Counted from the first letter of the stretch, positions 19,997 to 29,407 are shown. The stretch is 64,000 nucleotides of DNA from Nocardia donostiensis (GCF_002081715.1 NZ_MUKP01000012.1:1-64000); one strand, 5' to 3'. Made by a program: numbers and translations. The notes: generated from the sequence alone by a model not told the origin.

Positions 19997-20464
19997 GTGA
20001 AAGCCATTACCTACCAGGAGTACGGCGAACCGTCGGTGCTGGCAGAGACCGACATCGCTGACCGTCCGATGGGGGCCGACGATGTTCTCGTCCGAGTGGT
20101 CTCCGCGTCGGTCAATCCCGTCGACTGGAAGACCACCGCCGGCTACCTGGCCGAATACGCACCGGTCCAGTTCCCCGCGGTGGCGGGCTCCGACCTGGCC
20201 GGAACCGTCGTCGCGGCCGGAGACAACGTCGCGGATTTCCGAGTGGGCGAGGAGGTCATCGGGTCTGTCCCACCATTCGTCGGCTCCTTCTCCGAGCTGG
20301 TGCCGGTTCCGTCGGCCCTTGTCACGAAGAAGCCTGCCGAGTTGAGTTTCACGGCCGCGGCCTGCCTACTGAGCATGCCGATCCGCGACACCCGCGCCGC
20401 CTACGAGCGTCTTCGCGCCGGCGGCATACACGGCAAAATCGCACTCGACCCAACCACCTGGTAA
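19997..20464 (+). pseudogene. NADP-dependent zinc-type oxidoreductase lacking its Rossmann domain
   Basis: The 155-residue frame begins as a normal quinone-oxidoreductase-like MDR protein (MKAITYQEYGEPSVLAETDI, then NPVDWKTTAGYLAEY, then FPAVAGSDLAGTVVAAGDNV). After LSFTAAACLLSMPI it jumps to the extreme C-terminal signature YERLRAGGIHGKIAL. About 150 residues containing the nucleotide-binding fold are missing, in frame. It may be expressed, but it cannot bind NADPH in the usual way, so I class it as a deletion pseudogene. Confidence 0.75.
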
Positions 20465-20468
20465 CGGA

Positions 20469-21545
20469 CTATCTGTCGGTCCGCGTGCCCGGCAGGACCA
20501 GAATTTTGACGTGCTTGTCGGGCTTGCGAAGCGCATCGAAGGCGTCCGCTACTGCGTCGAGACCGACGCGGCCGGTGATGATCGCCTCGGCGTCGATCTT
20601 GCCGTCGGCGAGCCGCTGCAACGTGATGTCGTACGCGTTCTCGTAGGGGCCGTGCCCGAAGTTGATGGCGATACGGCGGAACTGGCCGACCACCGGGATG
20701 ATGATCTCGTCGTCGAACGGCGCGGCCAGCACCTGGATGCGGGAGTTGAACGGCAGCGTGTGCAGCAGCGAGCCCAGAATCCCGGCGCGGCCGCTGCACT
20801 CGTAGGCGATGAGGATTCCTTGGCCGCCTTGACCGACGAGGGTGTTGCTCTCGGCGACCATGCGGTTGTACACCTCGATGGGGTCTTCCTCGGTCGGGTC
20901 GACGACAACGTCGGCACCGAGCGCGGCGGCGAGTCCGCGGCGTTTGGGTGAGGGTTCGGAGGCGATGACCAGTGCGCCGCGGGCCTTCGCGGCGATGATG
21001 GCGCCGAGACCGATGCTGCCGCAGCCGATCACCAGCGCCGAGTCCGCGGCGGTGAGGCCGGACTGCTGCACGTGCATCTCGCCGACGTGCAGTGGTTCGG
21101 CGAGCGTGGCGTGTTCGAGCGAGAGGCTGTCCGGTACGTGCCGCACCCAGAACGCGTCGACGACGATGTGCTCGCCGAATGCGCCGTGGTAGTCGTTGGA
21201 GTAGCCGATGATCTTGGGAATGCCGGTGCTCGTGTCGGTCGCCAGCCCGATCCCGGCGACCCGGTCGCCGACCGCGAAACCGGTCACGTCCGGGCCGATC
21301 TCGGAGACGACGCCGGCGTACTCGTGGCCGAGGACCACCGGCCGGTCGGTGGCGAAGGTGGCCAGCAGGTAACCGGCGTTCTCGGCGACGTGGACGAATC
21401 GGCAGGGGTCCTTCGACATGCTCAGGTCGCTGCCGCAGATACCGCAGGCGGCGACGTCGATGCGGATCTGCCCCGGCCCCAGCGCGGGCGCGTCCGGAAC
21501 CTCGGTCACCGTGAAGGTGCCGTCGTGGAACTGTGCAGCTTTCAT
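20469..21545 (-). CDS. Zinc-binding medium-chain dehydrogenase
   Basis: The 358-residue enzyme is a zinc MDR alcohol dehydrogenase. The catalytic zinc site is in CGICGSDLS and GHEYAGVVSEIG, the NAD-binding motif is VIGCGSIGLGAI, and an E-rich LAEPLHVGEMH precedes it. It lacks the four-cysteine structural-zinc lobe. The best family fit is the butanediol/threonine dehydrogenase group. Its ATG overlaps the stop of the upstream flavin monooxygenase gene (ATGA), so the two are translationally coupled and probably act on one substrate. Confidence 0.87.
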   Translation of the reverse strand: MKAAQFHDGTFTVTEVPDAPALGPGQIRIDVAACGICGSDLSMSKDPCRFVHVAENAGYLLATFATDRPVVLGHEYAGVVSEIGPDVTGFAVGDRVAGIGLATDTSTGIPKIIGYSNDYHGAFGEHIVVDAFWVRHVPDSLSLEHATLAEPLHVGEMHVQQSGLTAADSALVIGCGSIGLGAIIAAKARGALVIASEPSPKRRGLAAALGADVVVDPTEEDPIEVYNRMVAESNTLVGQGGQGILIAYECSGRAGILGSLLHTLPFNSRIQVLAAPFDDEIIIPVVGQFRRIAINFGHGPYENAYDITLQRLADGKIDAEAIITGRVGLDAVADAFDALRKPDKHVKILVLPGTRTDR

Positions 21546-22726
21546 GCCTGTGCTCCTTCGGGCTGGCCGTAGTAGTCGGTGTGGGCCTTGGTGAGCGCGC
21601 CGATCAGGCCGCCGATGAGGTGGTCGCGGTTGTCTTCGGCGAATTGCAGGCTGGCTTGGCGGCCGACGTTGCGGTGTTTGAAATGCGGGATGACCTCGGC
21701 GGCGAAGAGTTCGTAGCTGCGTTTGGTGTCTTCCCAGTCGGCCATGTCGACGTGCAGGATCAGCAGAGTGCCGAAGCCGCCGGTCTTCTCGATCAGCCGC
21801 TCGAGCTGCGCGATCGCCTCGTCCGGGGTGCCGATGATCGCCTGACCGAACTCGCCGAGGGTGTCGTTACGCCACTGGTCGATGATGCCGGCCGGGGTCT
21901 GCGCCCAGTCCGGGTTCTCGCCGGTCTGGCGGTTGACGTACGCCGCCATCGAACCGATCCGGCGACTGACCGCCCGCTCCGCCTCGCCTCGTGTTTCGGC
22001 GAGAAACATCGGGTTCACCAGGCGCCAGGTCGAGCGGTCCGCGATATGGCCGTGCTCGGCCGAGATCTTCTCGTAGACGCCCCAGTTGCGGTCGAGGGCG
22101 TCGAAACCGGTGGGGGAGCTGGCGGCGAGGGAGAGCAGCGACAGGCCGTGGGTGCCTGCGAGGACGGACCCGTTGGGGGAGACCGTGGATGCGGTGACGA
22201 CCTCGATACCGGCCGGGTCGTAGGTGGGTAGCTGGGCGCGGGCGTCGCGCAGGGTGAACCAGTCCGTCTCCATATTGACGACCTCGCCGCGCAGCAGCGG
22301 CAGGATCGCCTCGAGCGCCTCGCCCTGGCGGCGGCGCTGGTCGATCGGGTTGATGCCCATCATGTGGGCGTCGAGGGGGATTTTGCCGGGGCCGGTGCCG
22401 AAGATGACCCGGCCGCGGGTCTGCAGGTCGAGTTGGGTGATCCGGTCCGCGGTGATCAGTGGGTGGTGGTAGGGCAGGGACACGACGCCGGTGCCGAACC
22501 GGATGCGCTCGGTGCGTTCGGCCGCCGCGGCGATGAACACGTCCGGTGCCGGGACGATCTCGGCGCCGGTGGAGTGGTGTTCACCCATCCATGCCTCGTC
22601 GAACCCGAGGTGATCGAGGTGCTGCATGAGATCGATATCGCGCCTGAGCTGCAGGGCGGGATCGGCGTTGAGCGGATGGTAGGGGGCGAGGAAGGCCCCG
22701 AAGCGGATCGACGCTGCGGACCACAT
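21542..22726 (-). CDS. LLM-class flavin-dependent monooxygenase
   Basis: This 394-residue luciferase-like protein contains FGAFLAPYHPL, DLMQHLDHLGFDEAWMGEHH, RIRFGTGVVSLPYHHPL, GRVIFGTGPG and a C-terminal IGTPDEAIAQLERLIEKTGG. The closest type is the FMNH2-dependent bacterial-luciferase-alpha group. The substrate is unknown. The ATG at 22726 follows AGGAGA. It is coupled to the downstream dehydrogenase and diverges from a TetR gene, the usual layout of a repressor controlling a neighbouring oxidation operon. Confidence 0.9.
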   Translation of the reverse strand: MWSAASIRFGAFLAPYHPLNADPALQLRRDIDLMQHLDHLGFDEAWMGEHHSTGAEIVPAPDVFIAAAAERTERIRFGTGVVSLPYHHPLITADRITQLDLQTRGRVIFGTGPGKIPLDAHMMGINPIDQRRRQGEALEAILPLLRGEVVNMETDWFTLRDARAQLPTYDPAGIEVVTASTVSPNGSVLAGTHGLSLLSLAASSPTGFDALDRNWGVYEKISAEHGHIADRSTWRLVNPMFLAETRGEAERAVSRRIGSMAAYVNRQTGENPDWAQTPAGIIDQWRNDTLGEFGQAIIGTPDEAIAQLERLIEKTGGFGTLLILHVDMADWEDTKRSYELFAAEVIPHFKHRNVGRQASLQFAEDNRDHLIGGLIGALTKAHTDYYGQPEGAQA

Positions 22727-23029
22727 GATGACATCTCCTGTCGGCGGGAAGTGAGCTGTGTCACTCGCTCTGACGTCATGTCTAGCATGGATCAACTGAT
22801 CTAAAAAGAGACTGGGAAGAAAGCTGATGCTGCGCATATAGTGTTCCCGACCAGCGGGATACGGGTTTGACTGCTAAAGCTCGGGTACATAAATGGATCA
22901 GTCGAACCAGCCAGGCAAGCGAATCGGGTCCGAACGCACGGCGAAACACGCTGATCACTCGTGCACACCGAACTCAGTGGCCTATCTCCACCTGGCGTCA
23001 CCGCGAAACCACGTGCCAAGCTCATGCAC

Positions 23030-23665
23030 ATGACCGCCTCCCGCCAAAACCGTCAAGGTGACGCGACCCGCACACGTCTGGTGAAGACCGCTGAACGGCT
23101 CTTCGCGGCCAAAGGGCTGGACGCAGTCTCCCTGCGGTCGGTCAACGCCGCCGCCGGCCTGGGGCCGTCGTCGGTCCACTACCATTTCGGCACCAAGAAC
23201 GAGCTGCTCGCTGCAGTTCTGTTGGATATGGGAACAGCGGTCCGGGACCAGATCAGCGCCAACGTGGACGCACTCGCGGCCGATGAGCAACCGCCCACCG
23301 TAGATGCCCTGATACGTGCCGTTACCGAGCCCTACAAGGTACTTCTCCTCCGCCACCGCACTCGGGGTATGAGATGGATCAAGATCGTCACGCACATCTC
23401 GCAACAAGGGCATCCAGCCCTAGAGGCAACCGAACTGCGCCTTCGCGACCGTCTCCTCGAACAAGTTCGCCGAACCTTTCCCACCACCGACCCCGACCGG
23501 CTCGAGACCCGCTGGGCCATCGCACTGATGGGCTTCTTACAGGCACTGAGCCGGGCGGACGACTGGAGCGACGACCGCAAACCGCTGACGAGTGAACAGC
23601 TGATCGACTTCTACGAAGACCAAGTCACCTTCCTCATCGGCGGATCTCGGCAACTACTCGGATGA
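23030..23665 (+). CDS. TetR family regulator
   Basis: The 211-residue protein has a classic N-terminal TetR helix-turn-helix (TRTRLVKTAERLFAAKGLDA, then SLRSVNAAAGLGPSSVHYHF) and a helical ligand domain. It lies between the divergent LLM/ADH operon and a convergent acyl-CoA synthetase gene, so it probably represses one or both. The start may be ATG 23030 or 23024; the frame runs further upstream without support. About 300 bases separate it from the LLM start and should hold the shared control region. Confidence 0.87.
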   Translation: MTASRQNRQGDATRTRLVKTAERLFAAKGLDAVSLRSVNAAAGLGPSSVHYHFGTKNELLAAVLLDMGTAVRDQISANVDALAADEQPPTVDALIRAVTEPYKVLLLRHRTRGMRWIKIVTHISQQGHPALEATELRLRDRLLEQVRRTFPTTDPDRLETRWAIALMGFLQALSRADDWSDDRKPLTSEQLIDFYEDQVTFLIGGSRQLLG

Positions 23666-23699
23666 AGATCCCGAGGAGACCGTGGTCGAGGACACCACA

Positions 23700-25238
23700 T
23701 CAGACCGGATCGAGTTCCCCCCGCAGCTCTCGCTTGAGCAGCTTGCCGCTCTGGTTACGCGGTAGCGCCGCGACGAAACGAATGCGCTTGGGCACCTTGA
23801 ACGGTGCGATGCGCTGTCGGGCATGCTCGATGAGCACCTCGGCGGTGACCTCGTCCGGGTCGGCGTCGTCACGCAGCACGACGACCGCTGTCACGGCTTC
23901 GATCCATTTCTCGTCGGGAACGCCGATCACGGCTACCTCGGCGACCCCGGGATGTGTGTAGAGAGCGTCCTCCACCTCCCGGGACGCCACGAGGATGCCC
24001 CCGGTGTTGATCACGTCCTTGATCCGGTCCACGACCGTGATGTACCCCTCGGCGTCCCGGGTCACCATGTCACCGGAGTGGAACCAGCCGTCTCGGAACG
24101 CCTCCGCTGTGGCCTCCGGGTTGTCCCAATACCCGTGGCACAGTTGCGGGGAACGGTAGAGGATCTCCCCGGGCTCGCCGTCGGGCACGTCGTTGCCGTC
24201 GGCATCGACGACGCGCGTCTCGACGAAAAATACTGCGCGTCCACACGACGAAGGACGCTCCTCGTGCTCGTCCGGTCCGAGCACCGTGGCGAGCGGACCG
24301 ATCTCCGACTGCCCGAAGCAGTTGTAGAAGCCGAGATGCGGATACCGCGCACGCAGCCGGTTCAACACGGTGACCGGCATGATCGATGCACCGTACTGAG
24401 CTTTCTTCAATGACGAGAGATCACGCGTGTCCAGATCCGGGTGCCCGGCGAGCGGAACCCACACCGTGGGCGCGAGGAACAGCGAGCCGATCCGGTCGGC
24501 CTCGATGCGGCGCAGGATTTCCGGGATGTCGGGCGACTGCATCAGGTGCACGGTCGCCCCCACCGACAGATAGGGCAGCATGAACACATGCATTCCCGCC
24601 GAGTGATAGAGCGGCATGCAGATCAGTGGGTTGTCGTCGGCGTCGAGTCCGAGCGCGATCACCGACGACACGTATTCGTGAATCAGAGCGCTGTGCGACA
24701 TCATGGCGCCCTTCGGTTTCGACGTCGTCCCGGATGTGTAGAGCAGCTGGACGAGATCGTCGCCCGACACGTCGACGGCAAGCTGCGGTACGTCACCGCT
24801 GCGTGCGGATTCGAGCAGCGAATCGGCCGCGTCGCGCAGCGCGACGACGTGTTCGACCCCGAGGTCGACGCGGACCGTTTCGAGGTTCTCGAGCAGTCCG
24901 GGGTCCACCAGCACCGCTCGCGCTCCGGACTGTGCGAGCAGATAGCGTAATTCGTCACCGGTGAGCGCGTAGTTCACGGGAACGTGAACGAGGCCGGCGC
25001 GGGCACAGGCCAGGAAACCGATGACGTACGCGTCGGAGTTGACGCCGTAGCCGGCCACCCGATCGCCGGACCCGAGCCCGAGTGCGAGCAGGTAACCGGC
25101 GGCGCGGGTGACGGCGTCGTCGAGTTCGCGGTACGTCCAACTGCGATCGCCGAATATCAGGGCAGTGCGACCGGGCTGCCTGGCAGCGGCCCGCCGGAGT
25201 ACTCCGTCGACGGTGGCGATGCGTGGATCCTCACTCAT
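23700..25238 (-). CDS. Fatty-acyl-CoA synthetase (FadD/AMP-binding)
   Basis: The 512-residue ANL-superfamily enzyme activates a carboxylic acid to its CoA thioester. Visible motifs are LLYTSGTTSKPKGAMMSH (P-loop A3), YNCFGQSEIGPL (A5), the GYWDNPEATAEAF and DGWFHSGD segments (A7), DRIKDVINTGGILVASREVE (A8) and the C-terminal lysine region RNQSGKLLKREL (A10). The start ATG at 25238 is preferred over the GTG at 25247. It faces the TetR gene tail to tail and has the palindrome GGACGTCC about 16 bases upstream. The likely substrate is a fatty or steroid side-chain acid, given the kshA relic nearby. Confidence 0.9.
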   Translation of the reverse strand: MSEDPRIATVDGVLRRAAARQPGRTALIFGDRSWTYRELDDAVTRAAGYLLALGLGSGDRVAGYGVNSDAYVIGFLACARAGLVHVPVNYALTGDELRYLLAQSGARAVLVDPGLLENLETVRVDLGVEHVVALRDAADSLLESARSGDVPQLAVDVSGDDLVQLLYTSGTTSKPKGAMMSHSALIHEYVSSVIALGLDADDNPLICMPLYHSAGMHVFMLPYLSVGATVHLMQSPDIPEILRRIEADRIGSLFLAPTVWVPLAGHPDLDTRDLSSLKKAQYGASIMPVTVLNRLRARYPHLGFYNCFGQSEIGPLATVLGPDEHEERPSSCGRAVFFVETRVVDADGNDVPDGEPGEILYRSPQLCHGYWDNPEATAEAFRDGWFHSGDMVTRDAEGYITVVDRIKDVINTGGILVASREVEDALYTHPGVAEVAVIGVPDEKWIEAVTAVVVLRDDADPDEVTAEVLIEHARQRIAPFKVPKRIRFVAALPRNQSGKLLKRELRGELDPV

Positions 25239-25253
25239 ATGACGCACGTTATA

Positions 25254-25261
25254 GGACGTCC
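25254..25261. promoter_or_regulatory. Palindrome upstream of the acyl-CoA synthetase gene
   Basis: GGACGTCC is a perfect 8-bp palindrome centred about 20 bases before the start codon, in an AT-richer stretch. It is a possible operator for the adjacent TetR protein; no second copy was found at the LLM promoter. Confidence 0.3.
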
Positions 25262-25510
25262 AACTATTGCGTAAGGGTTTCTTCCGCGAACTGGGATGTT
25301 GTGCGGCCCCCCAAGCGACGCCACTTCAGCTGAAGATCATCGATCATCCTTTTCGCCTCAGTTCGTCGCAACACAGCAAACCTAAAAGCTCGAGTGCGCT
25401 CGAGGTCAACGCCGCTGAAGCGACCCGGTGCTGCTGCTGGCGAACCGAGTCGTGCGGGTGCATCGGGACGCGTAACGGCGGCAACGATGTTCCCTCGCGA
25501 CTGAAAGCTC

Positions 25511-25714
25511 CTAGCTGCCCGAACCGCTGGCCGACAGCGATTCCAGCAGGCAATCCCAGTGCGGGGCGCCACCAGGGCAGCCCGGGCTGGCGACGGGTTC
25601 CGACTTTTCCGCGGGTGCGGGTTCGAGAGGGATAGCGGAAGCCGGTACGACGGCGGCGAAGGGTGCCAGTGCGATTGCGCCGGCGAGGATTCCGGCTCGA
25701 AGGTGGGCGCGCAT
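25511..25714 (-). CDS. Small secreted peptide with one cysteine pair
   Basis: The 67-residue product has a clear signal peptide (MRAHLRAGILAGAIALAPF and on to VPASA) followed by a mature part of about 40 residues. The mature part holds two cysteines (SPGCPGG and HWDCLL), probably forming one disulfide. The ATG at 25714 has GGAAAGGAACC upstream, a strong ribosome site. The function is unknown. Confidence 0.65.
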   Translation of the reverse strand: MRAHLRAGILAGAIALAPFAAVVPASAIPLEPAPAEKSEPVASPGCPGGAPHWDCLLESLSASGSGS

Positions 25715-25932
25715 TATGGTTCCTTTCCGGCGGCGCGGGGAGCCGCCGGAGGAGACGCTATTGGAGGGGACGCCGGAGCTGGCAGCCCCGGGAAGTTCTG
25801 CCGCAGACGTCAGGGGCATCGCTGCCGCACGGGAAACCCACACGCGGGGCGTTCTTGTGCGGCGTGACCAGGCATCAGACTGATCAGGAATCGAGAAGCG
25901 CCGGGCACCGGGCCGGAATTAGCGTGATCAGC

Positions 25933-26565
25933 ATGAACACCAAGACCGGCGTCAACACAGATATCACCATTCACCTCGAGGTGTCCGACCCCACCGCCGC
26001 CGAGGCCACCTACGCCGCTGCCTTCGGGTTGGGTGACAAACTGAGCTTCCGTGCCGCGCTGGAGCCAACGACCGGCTTCCGTGGATTCCTGCTGTCTCTG
26101 GTGGTGTCCCAGCCGAGCACCGTCGACAGCCTCGTCGGCACCGCGCTCGACGCAGGTTTCACGGAGCTGAAGCCGGCCAAGAAGAGTTTCTGGGGCTATG
26201 GCGGAATCGTGCAAGCCCCCGACGGGGCGATCTGGAAGGTCACCACGTCGAACAAGAAGGACACCGGCCCGGCCACTCGGGAAGTCGACGATGTCGTGCT
26301 GCTGCTGGGCGTCGAGAATGTCAAAGCCAGCAAGCAGTTCTACGTCGATCACGGCCTGGCTGTGGCGAAGAGCTTCGGCAGCAAGTACGTCGAGTTCGCG
26401 ACCCCGGGGTCGCCCGTCAAGCTGGCGCTTTACGGTCGCCGCGCCGCCGCCAAAGACGCCGGTGTCTCCCCGGATGGCACCGGTTCGCACCGGATCGTCA
26501 TCGGCAGTGCTACCGGTCCCTTCACCGATCCGGACGGATTCGTGTGGGAGGCCACGACAGTCTGA
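25933..26565 (+). CDS. VOC family (glyoxalase-like) protein
   Basis: This 210-residue protein holds two VOC modules: the first from TDITIHLEVSDPTAAEATYA to GAIWKVTT, and the second from VDDVVLLLGVENVKASKQFY to ITDPDGFVWEATT-like TDPDGFVWEATTV. Many such two-module proteins bind or detoxify small molecules. No metal-ligand set can be assigned with certainty. The start could also be GTG 25924. Confidence 0.8.
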   Translation: MNTKTGVNTDITIHLEVSDPTAAEATYAAAFGLGDKLSFRAALEPTTGFRGFLLSLVVSQPSTVDSLVGTALDAGFTELKPAKKSFWGYGGIVQAPDGAIWKVTTSNKKDTGPATREVDDVVLLLGVENVKASKQFYVDHGLAVAKSFGSKYVEFATPGSPVKLALYGRRAAAKDAGVSPDGTGSHRIVIGSATGPFTDPDGFVWEATTV

Positions 26566-26876
26566 GGTCGGGCGGTCCGATGTGAACATTCACCGATCGG
26601 CAGGACGCGTGACCGGGACAACGGTCAGCAGACCATCCAGCCCGGCGAAAACCTTACATCGTGGTCGAGGCGTTCGGCGACGCGGTGGAGTGCGCACGCA
26701 GCGATTTCCGAGGGACGCAAGTTCGGCGACGCTAGACTGCATCCAGCCGACGCCGAGTTGATCTCGGGCAGCCGGTGACATCGATCTCCACAAAGTCATG
26801 TATTCGGCAGGGCCAGGTGTCTGATCGCGTTGGGGCTCGTCCGGTGCAGGGAGTCTGATTGGAGCAGGTAGGGGTA
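26566..26876. other. Intergenic, about 310 bp, no gene seen
   Basis: No supported coding region is seen here. The right end carries AGGTAGGGG, the ribosome site of the mycolyltransferase. A long minus-strand frame at 26796-27509 is a shadow of that gene. Confidence 0.5.
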
Positions 26877-27851
26877 ATGCTTTTCGGGAAACGGCGAGGT
26901 TGGCTGCGCAAAGCTATGACTGTTGCTTCGGTAGCGGTGCTCATGGCGTCGATCGGCGCCTCCGTGGCCAATGCCACGCCGGTTCGCACACCGGTACTGC
27001 GCGCACCGGCAGGCGGTTATGAGGAGCTGTTCGTGCCGTCGAGCATGGGGCCGATCAAGGTCCAGGTGCAGTGGGCTGCGCGCGGTGGGAGCGCGGCACT
27101 CTATGTGCTGGACGGGTTGCGGGCACCGAACGATCACAGTCAGTGGGTCAGCGACACAAACGCGCTGCGCCAATTCGCGGGCGATAACGTCACCTTGGTG
27201 TTCCCGGTCGGCGGCCGGTCGAGTTTCTACGCCGACTGGTATCGGCCGAGTCATACCAATGGTCAGAAAATAACCTACAAATGGGAAACCTTCCTGACCG
27301 AGGAACTGCCCGCGTTCCTGGCCGGATATGGGGTATCGCGGACCAACAACGCCGTCGTCGGGGCATCCATGGGCGGCAACGCCGCACTGATTCTGGCCGC
27401 CTATCACCGCGACCAGTTCAAATTCGCCGGGTCGTTCTCGGGTTTCGTGCACCCGACGTTCCCGCTCTGGAGCGAAGCCATGCGCGCAGCGATGTGGGAC
27501 GAGGGCCACTTCAACCCCGACGACATGTGGGGCCCGCCCAGCGACCCCGCATGGGCCCGTAACGACGCCACCGTGCAGGTCGGACGGCTGCGCGGCTTGC
27601 CGATCTACGTCACCACCGGCAACGGCCTACCCGGTGCGCTGGACGCACACAACAGGGTGTCCGACACCACGAATGGGATGGGTCTGGAGATCCTCACGAT
27701 GATCGCCGCCCAGATGTTCCGCGACCGAGCCGCCGCCCAGGGCATCCCCGCCCGCGTGGACATCACCAACGGCACCCACAGCTGGCCCTACTGGCAACAA
27801 GCCCTCGCCACAGCCCGCCCGATGATCCTCGACGCCCTCGGCGCGCACTGA
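26877..27851 (+). CDS. Antigen 85-like mycolyltransferase/esterase
   Basis: The 324-residue secreted protein has an Ag85-type alpha/beta-hydrolase fold. The signal peptide spans about residues 1-33 (cut near VANA-TP). The start of the mature part EELFVPSSMGPIKVQVQW is characteristic, the nucleophile serine is S164 in VGASMGGNAA, and the catalytic histidine is in NGTHSWPYWQ near the C-terminus. The family transfers mycolic acids to trehalose or arabinogalactan outside the membrane. Its presence supports a mycolate-making host. The ATG at 26877 was preferred to 26859 because of AGGTAGGGG. Confidence 0.9.
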   Translation: MLFGKRRGWLRKAMTVASVAVLMASIGASVANATPVRTPVLRAPAGGYEELFVPSSMGPIKVQVQWAARGGSAALYVLDGLRAPNDHSQWVSDTNALRQFAGDNVTLVFPVGGRSSFYADWYRPSHTNGQKITYKWETFLTEELPAFLAGYGVSRTNNAVVGASMGGNAALILAAYHRDQFKFAGSFSGFVHPTFPLWSEAMRAAMWDEGHFNPDDMWGPPSDPAWARNDATVQVGRLRGLPIYVTTGNGLPGALDAHNRVSDTTNGMGLEILTMIAAQMFRDRAAAQGIPARVDITNGTHSWPYWQQALATARPMILDALGAH

Positions 27852-27895
27852 CTGCTCAGTCGCGCCCCGTTTCCGTTACCAGCCGGGCGGGCTGC

Positions 27896-28243
27896 CTATC
27901 CCATAGGGGTGCTTGCGAGCAGAAAGCCGAGCAGGGCAGTGACGGCGATGATGCCGGTACCCAACAGTGGCCAGACGTGCATCCTGGTGTTACGGGAAAA
28001 GGCGACCACGGCGCCGACCACGCCCACCCCGAAGCCCGCCGCAATGCCCAACCACGTCAGAACCATGGCAAGCAAGATAGGCGGGTGCGGGCAGTGGGGA
28101 CCAGGGCTGCAAGAAGGTACCCCCAGCGGGAGTATCACCGACATGAACAAGGCCAGCAGCGCCGTACCGCACAGGACGATGAACAACACGGCCGTGGCGG
28201 CCACCTGTCGGCCAGATACACTGGTACGCGTTTGTTTCGACAT
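27896..28243 (-). CDS. Small membrane protein, three predicted TM segments
   Basis: The 115-residue protein has hydrophobic segments at about 13-40, 55-80 and 92-112, with a short CSPGPHCPHPP loop between the first two. No family is recognised. It starts at ATG 28243. It is convergent with the mycolyltransferase, only 44 bases apart. Confidence 0.6.
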   Translation of the reverse strand: MSKQTRTSVSGRQVAATAVLFIVLCGTALLALFMSVILPLGVPSCSPGPHCPHPPILLAMVLTWLGIAAGFGVGVVGAVVAFSRNTRMHVWPLLGTGIIAVTALLGFLLASTPMG

Positions 28244-28466
28244 ATCTCAAGGCTGGCGCACCACCAGCGCCGAAAGAATGCGTGTCACTACTCCTCGGCA
28301 TGCGTAGTATCCCCCCACTGCGTTGAGCCCTCGAGGCACGTTGTGCGGCGACCGACCGGCCTGTGCAGCGCAGAAGAACCGTGCGCGTCCGCGTAGAAGT
28401 ACTCAGGTCAAGCACCTCCCATCCGGCAATACTCGAAGCCGCAACTTGTTCGAGAGAGAAGGTGCT

Positions 28467-29003
28467 GTGAACGACGGTTTCGACGGTATGCGGGTGTCGG
28501 CGGTGATCACCGGTACGGCAATCCTGTTGGTACCGCTGGTCGACGCGGCGATTCGCCTCGCGACTCCAGGATGGATATTGGCTTTCGTGTTCCTCTACGG
28601 GGCGCCTATCTGGATGCTCGTCTACGCTGCGCTGATCTGGATGGCGTGCGGCTTGTTCTCGTCGACCAGCAGTTTCGCGGAGGCCCCGAGAACACCTCGG
28701 GCGATCGTGCTGGCACTGCTGTGGGTATATCTGGCCGGTCTTACCTTCTTCTGCTGGTTCATGTCCGACGGCGGAGACGCGGACGACTGGCAGTCGCCGG
28801 TGAGTCTGCTGCTCAGGGTGGACGGGTCCAACAGCAGTACACCCGAATACCTGAACCGGGCCCAGGAACTGGCGGTTCCCGCGCTGCTCATCGGCCTCGC
28901 GGCGGTGCTTGCCGCAATGATCGGATACGGCGTCGTCGTCTGGCGCCAGCGTCGACGGGACCGGGCGTACCTGACCGCCGCCGGTGTGGAAGTACAGCCA
29001 TGA
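28467..29003 (+). CDS. Membrane protein, four predicted TM segments
   Basis: The 178-residue product has four hydrophobic segments (about 8-27, 33-55, 74-95, 135-158) and a polar loop with a DGGDADDWQSP patch facing outward. The C-terminal tail is basic (WRQRRRDRA). No family is recognised. The GTG at 28467 with GAGAAGG upstream was chosen; the frame extends upstream without similarity. Confidence 0.6.
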   Translation: MNDGFDGMRVSAVITGTAILLVPLVDAAIRLATPGWILAFVFLYGAPIWMLVYAALIWMACGLFSSTSSFAEAPRTPRAIVLALLWVYLAGLTFFCWFMSDGGDADDWQSPVSLLLRVDGSNSSTPEYLNRAQELAVPALLIGLAAVLAAMIGYGVVVWRQRRRDRAYLTAAGVEVQP

Positions 29004-29057
29004 CGGAACGCTGCTCATCGTGAGCCGGTGAGTCGGCAGACTCAGCCGAGATACCGC

Positions 29058-29407
29058 TCAGGTTCCTGATGATGCGTTCTGCGGTTCGTTTGTGCCATTT
29101 GTTCTTCGAGCGGGTGAAAGGTTCCACTTGCTCGCGGATGCCTCGGCGTTGTCGTCGAGTGCGACGGTGGTGTCGGCGATCGCGTCGAGCATCTCGGCGA
29201 CGGCTTGCCGGACTTCGGCCCACCCTTGCTCGAACCGGGAACCCTGCCTGCCGGTCCAGGTGGCGATGAGCTGGTCGACGTCGGCATCCAGCGAATCGAA
29301 GCCGGATTTCAGGGAAGCGAGGATGTTCTTGATGGCCGCGGCGCGGCGACCAGCTCGGGAGTCGTCACGTTCGGCGGCTGTCCCTCATTCGAGGCTGCTT
29401 GGCTCAT
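29058..29407 (-). pseudogene. WXG100 (ESAT-6-like) gene with one frameshift
   Basis: A good ribosome site (GGGAGGGAATC) precedes ATG 29407, giving MSQAASNEGQPPNVTTPELV. About 20 residues in, a one-base deletion near 29340 breaks the frame. The next frame carries the complete WXG100 hairpin: IKNILASLKSGFDSLDADVD, the motif ATWTGRQGSRFEQGW, then EVRQAVAEMLDAIADTTVAL. The tail after DNAEA also looks altered. WXG100 proteins are secreted by type VII systems as dimers. No partner gene is adjacent. A sequencing error could explain the shift. Confidence 0.75.

Noticed and set aside
26796..27509. Minus-strand frame opposite the mycolyltransferase
   Set aside because: It is a shadow of a well-supported exported Ag85-like protein.
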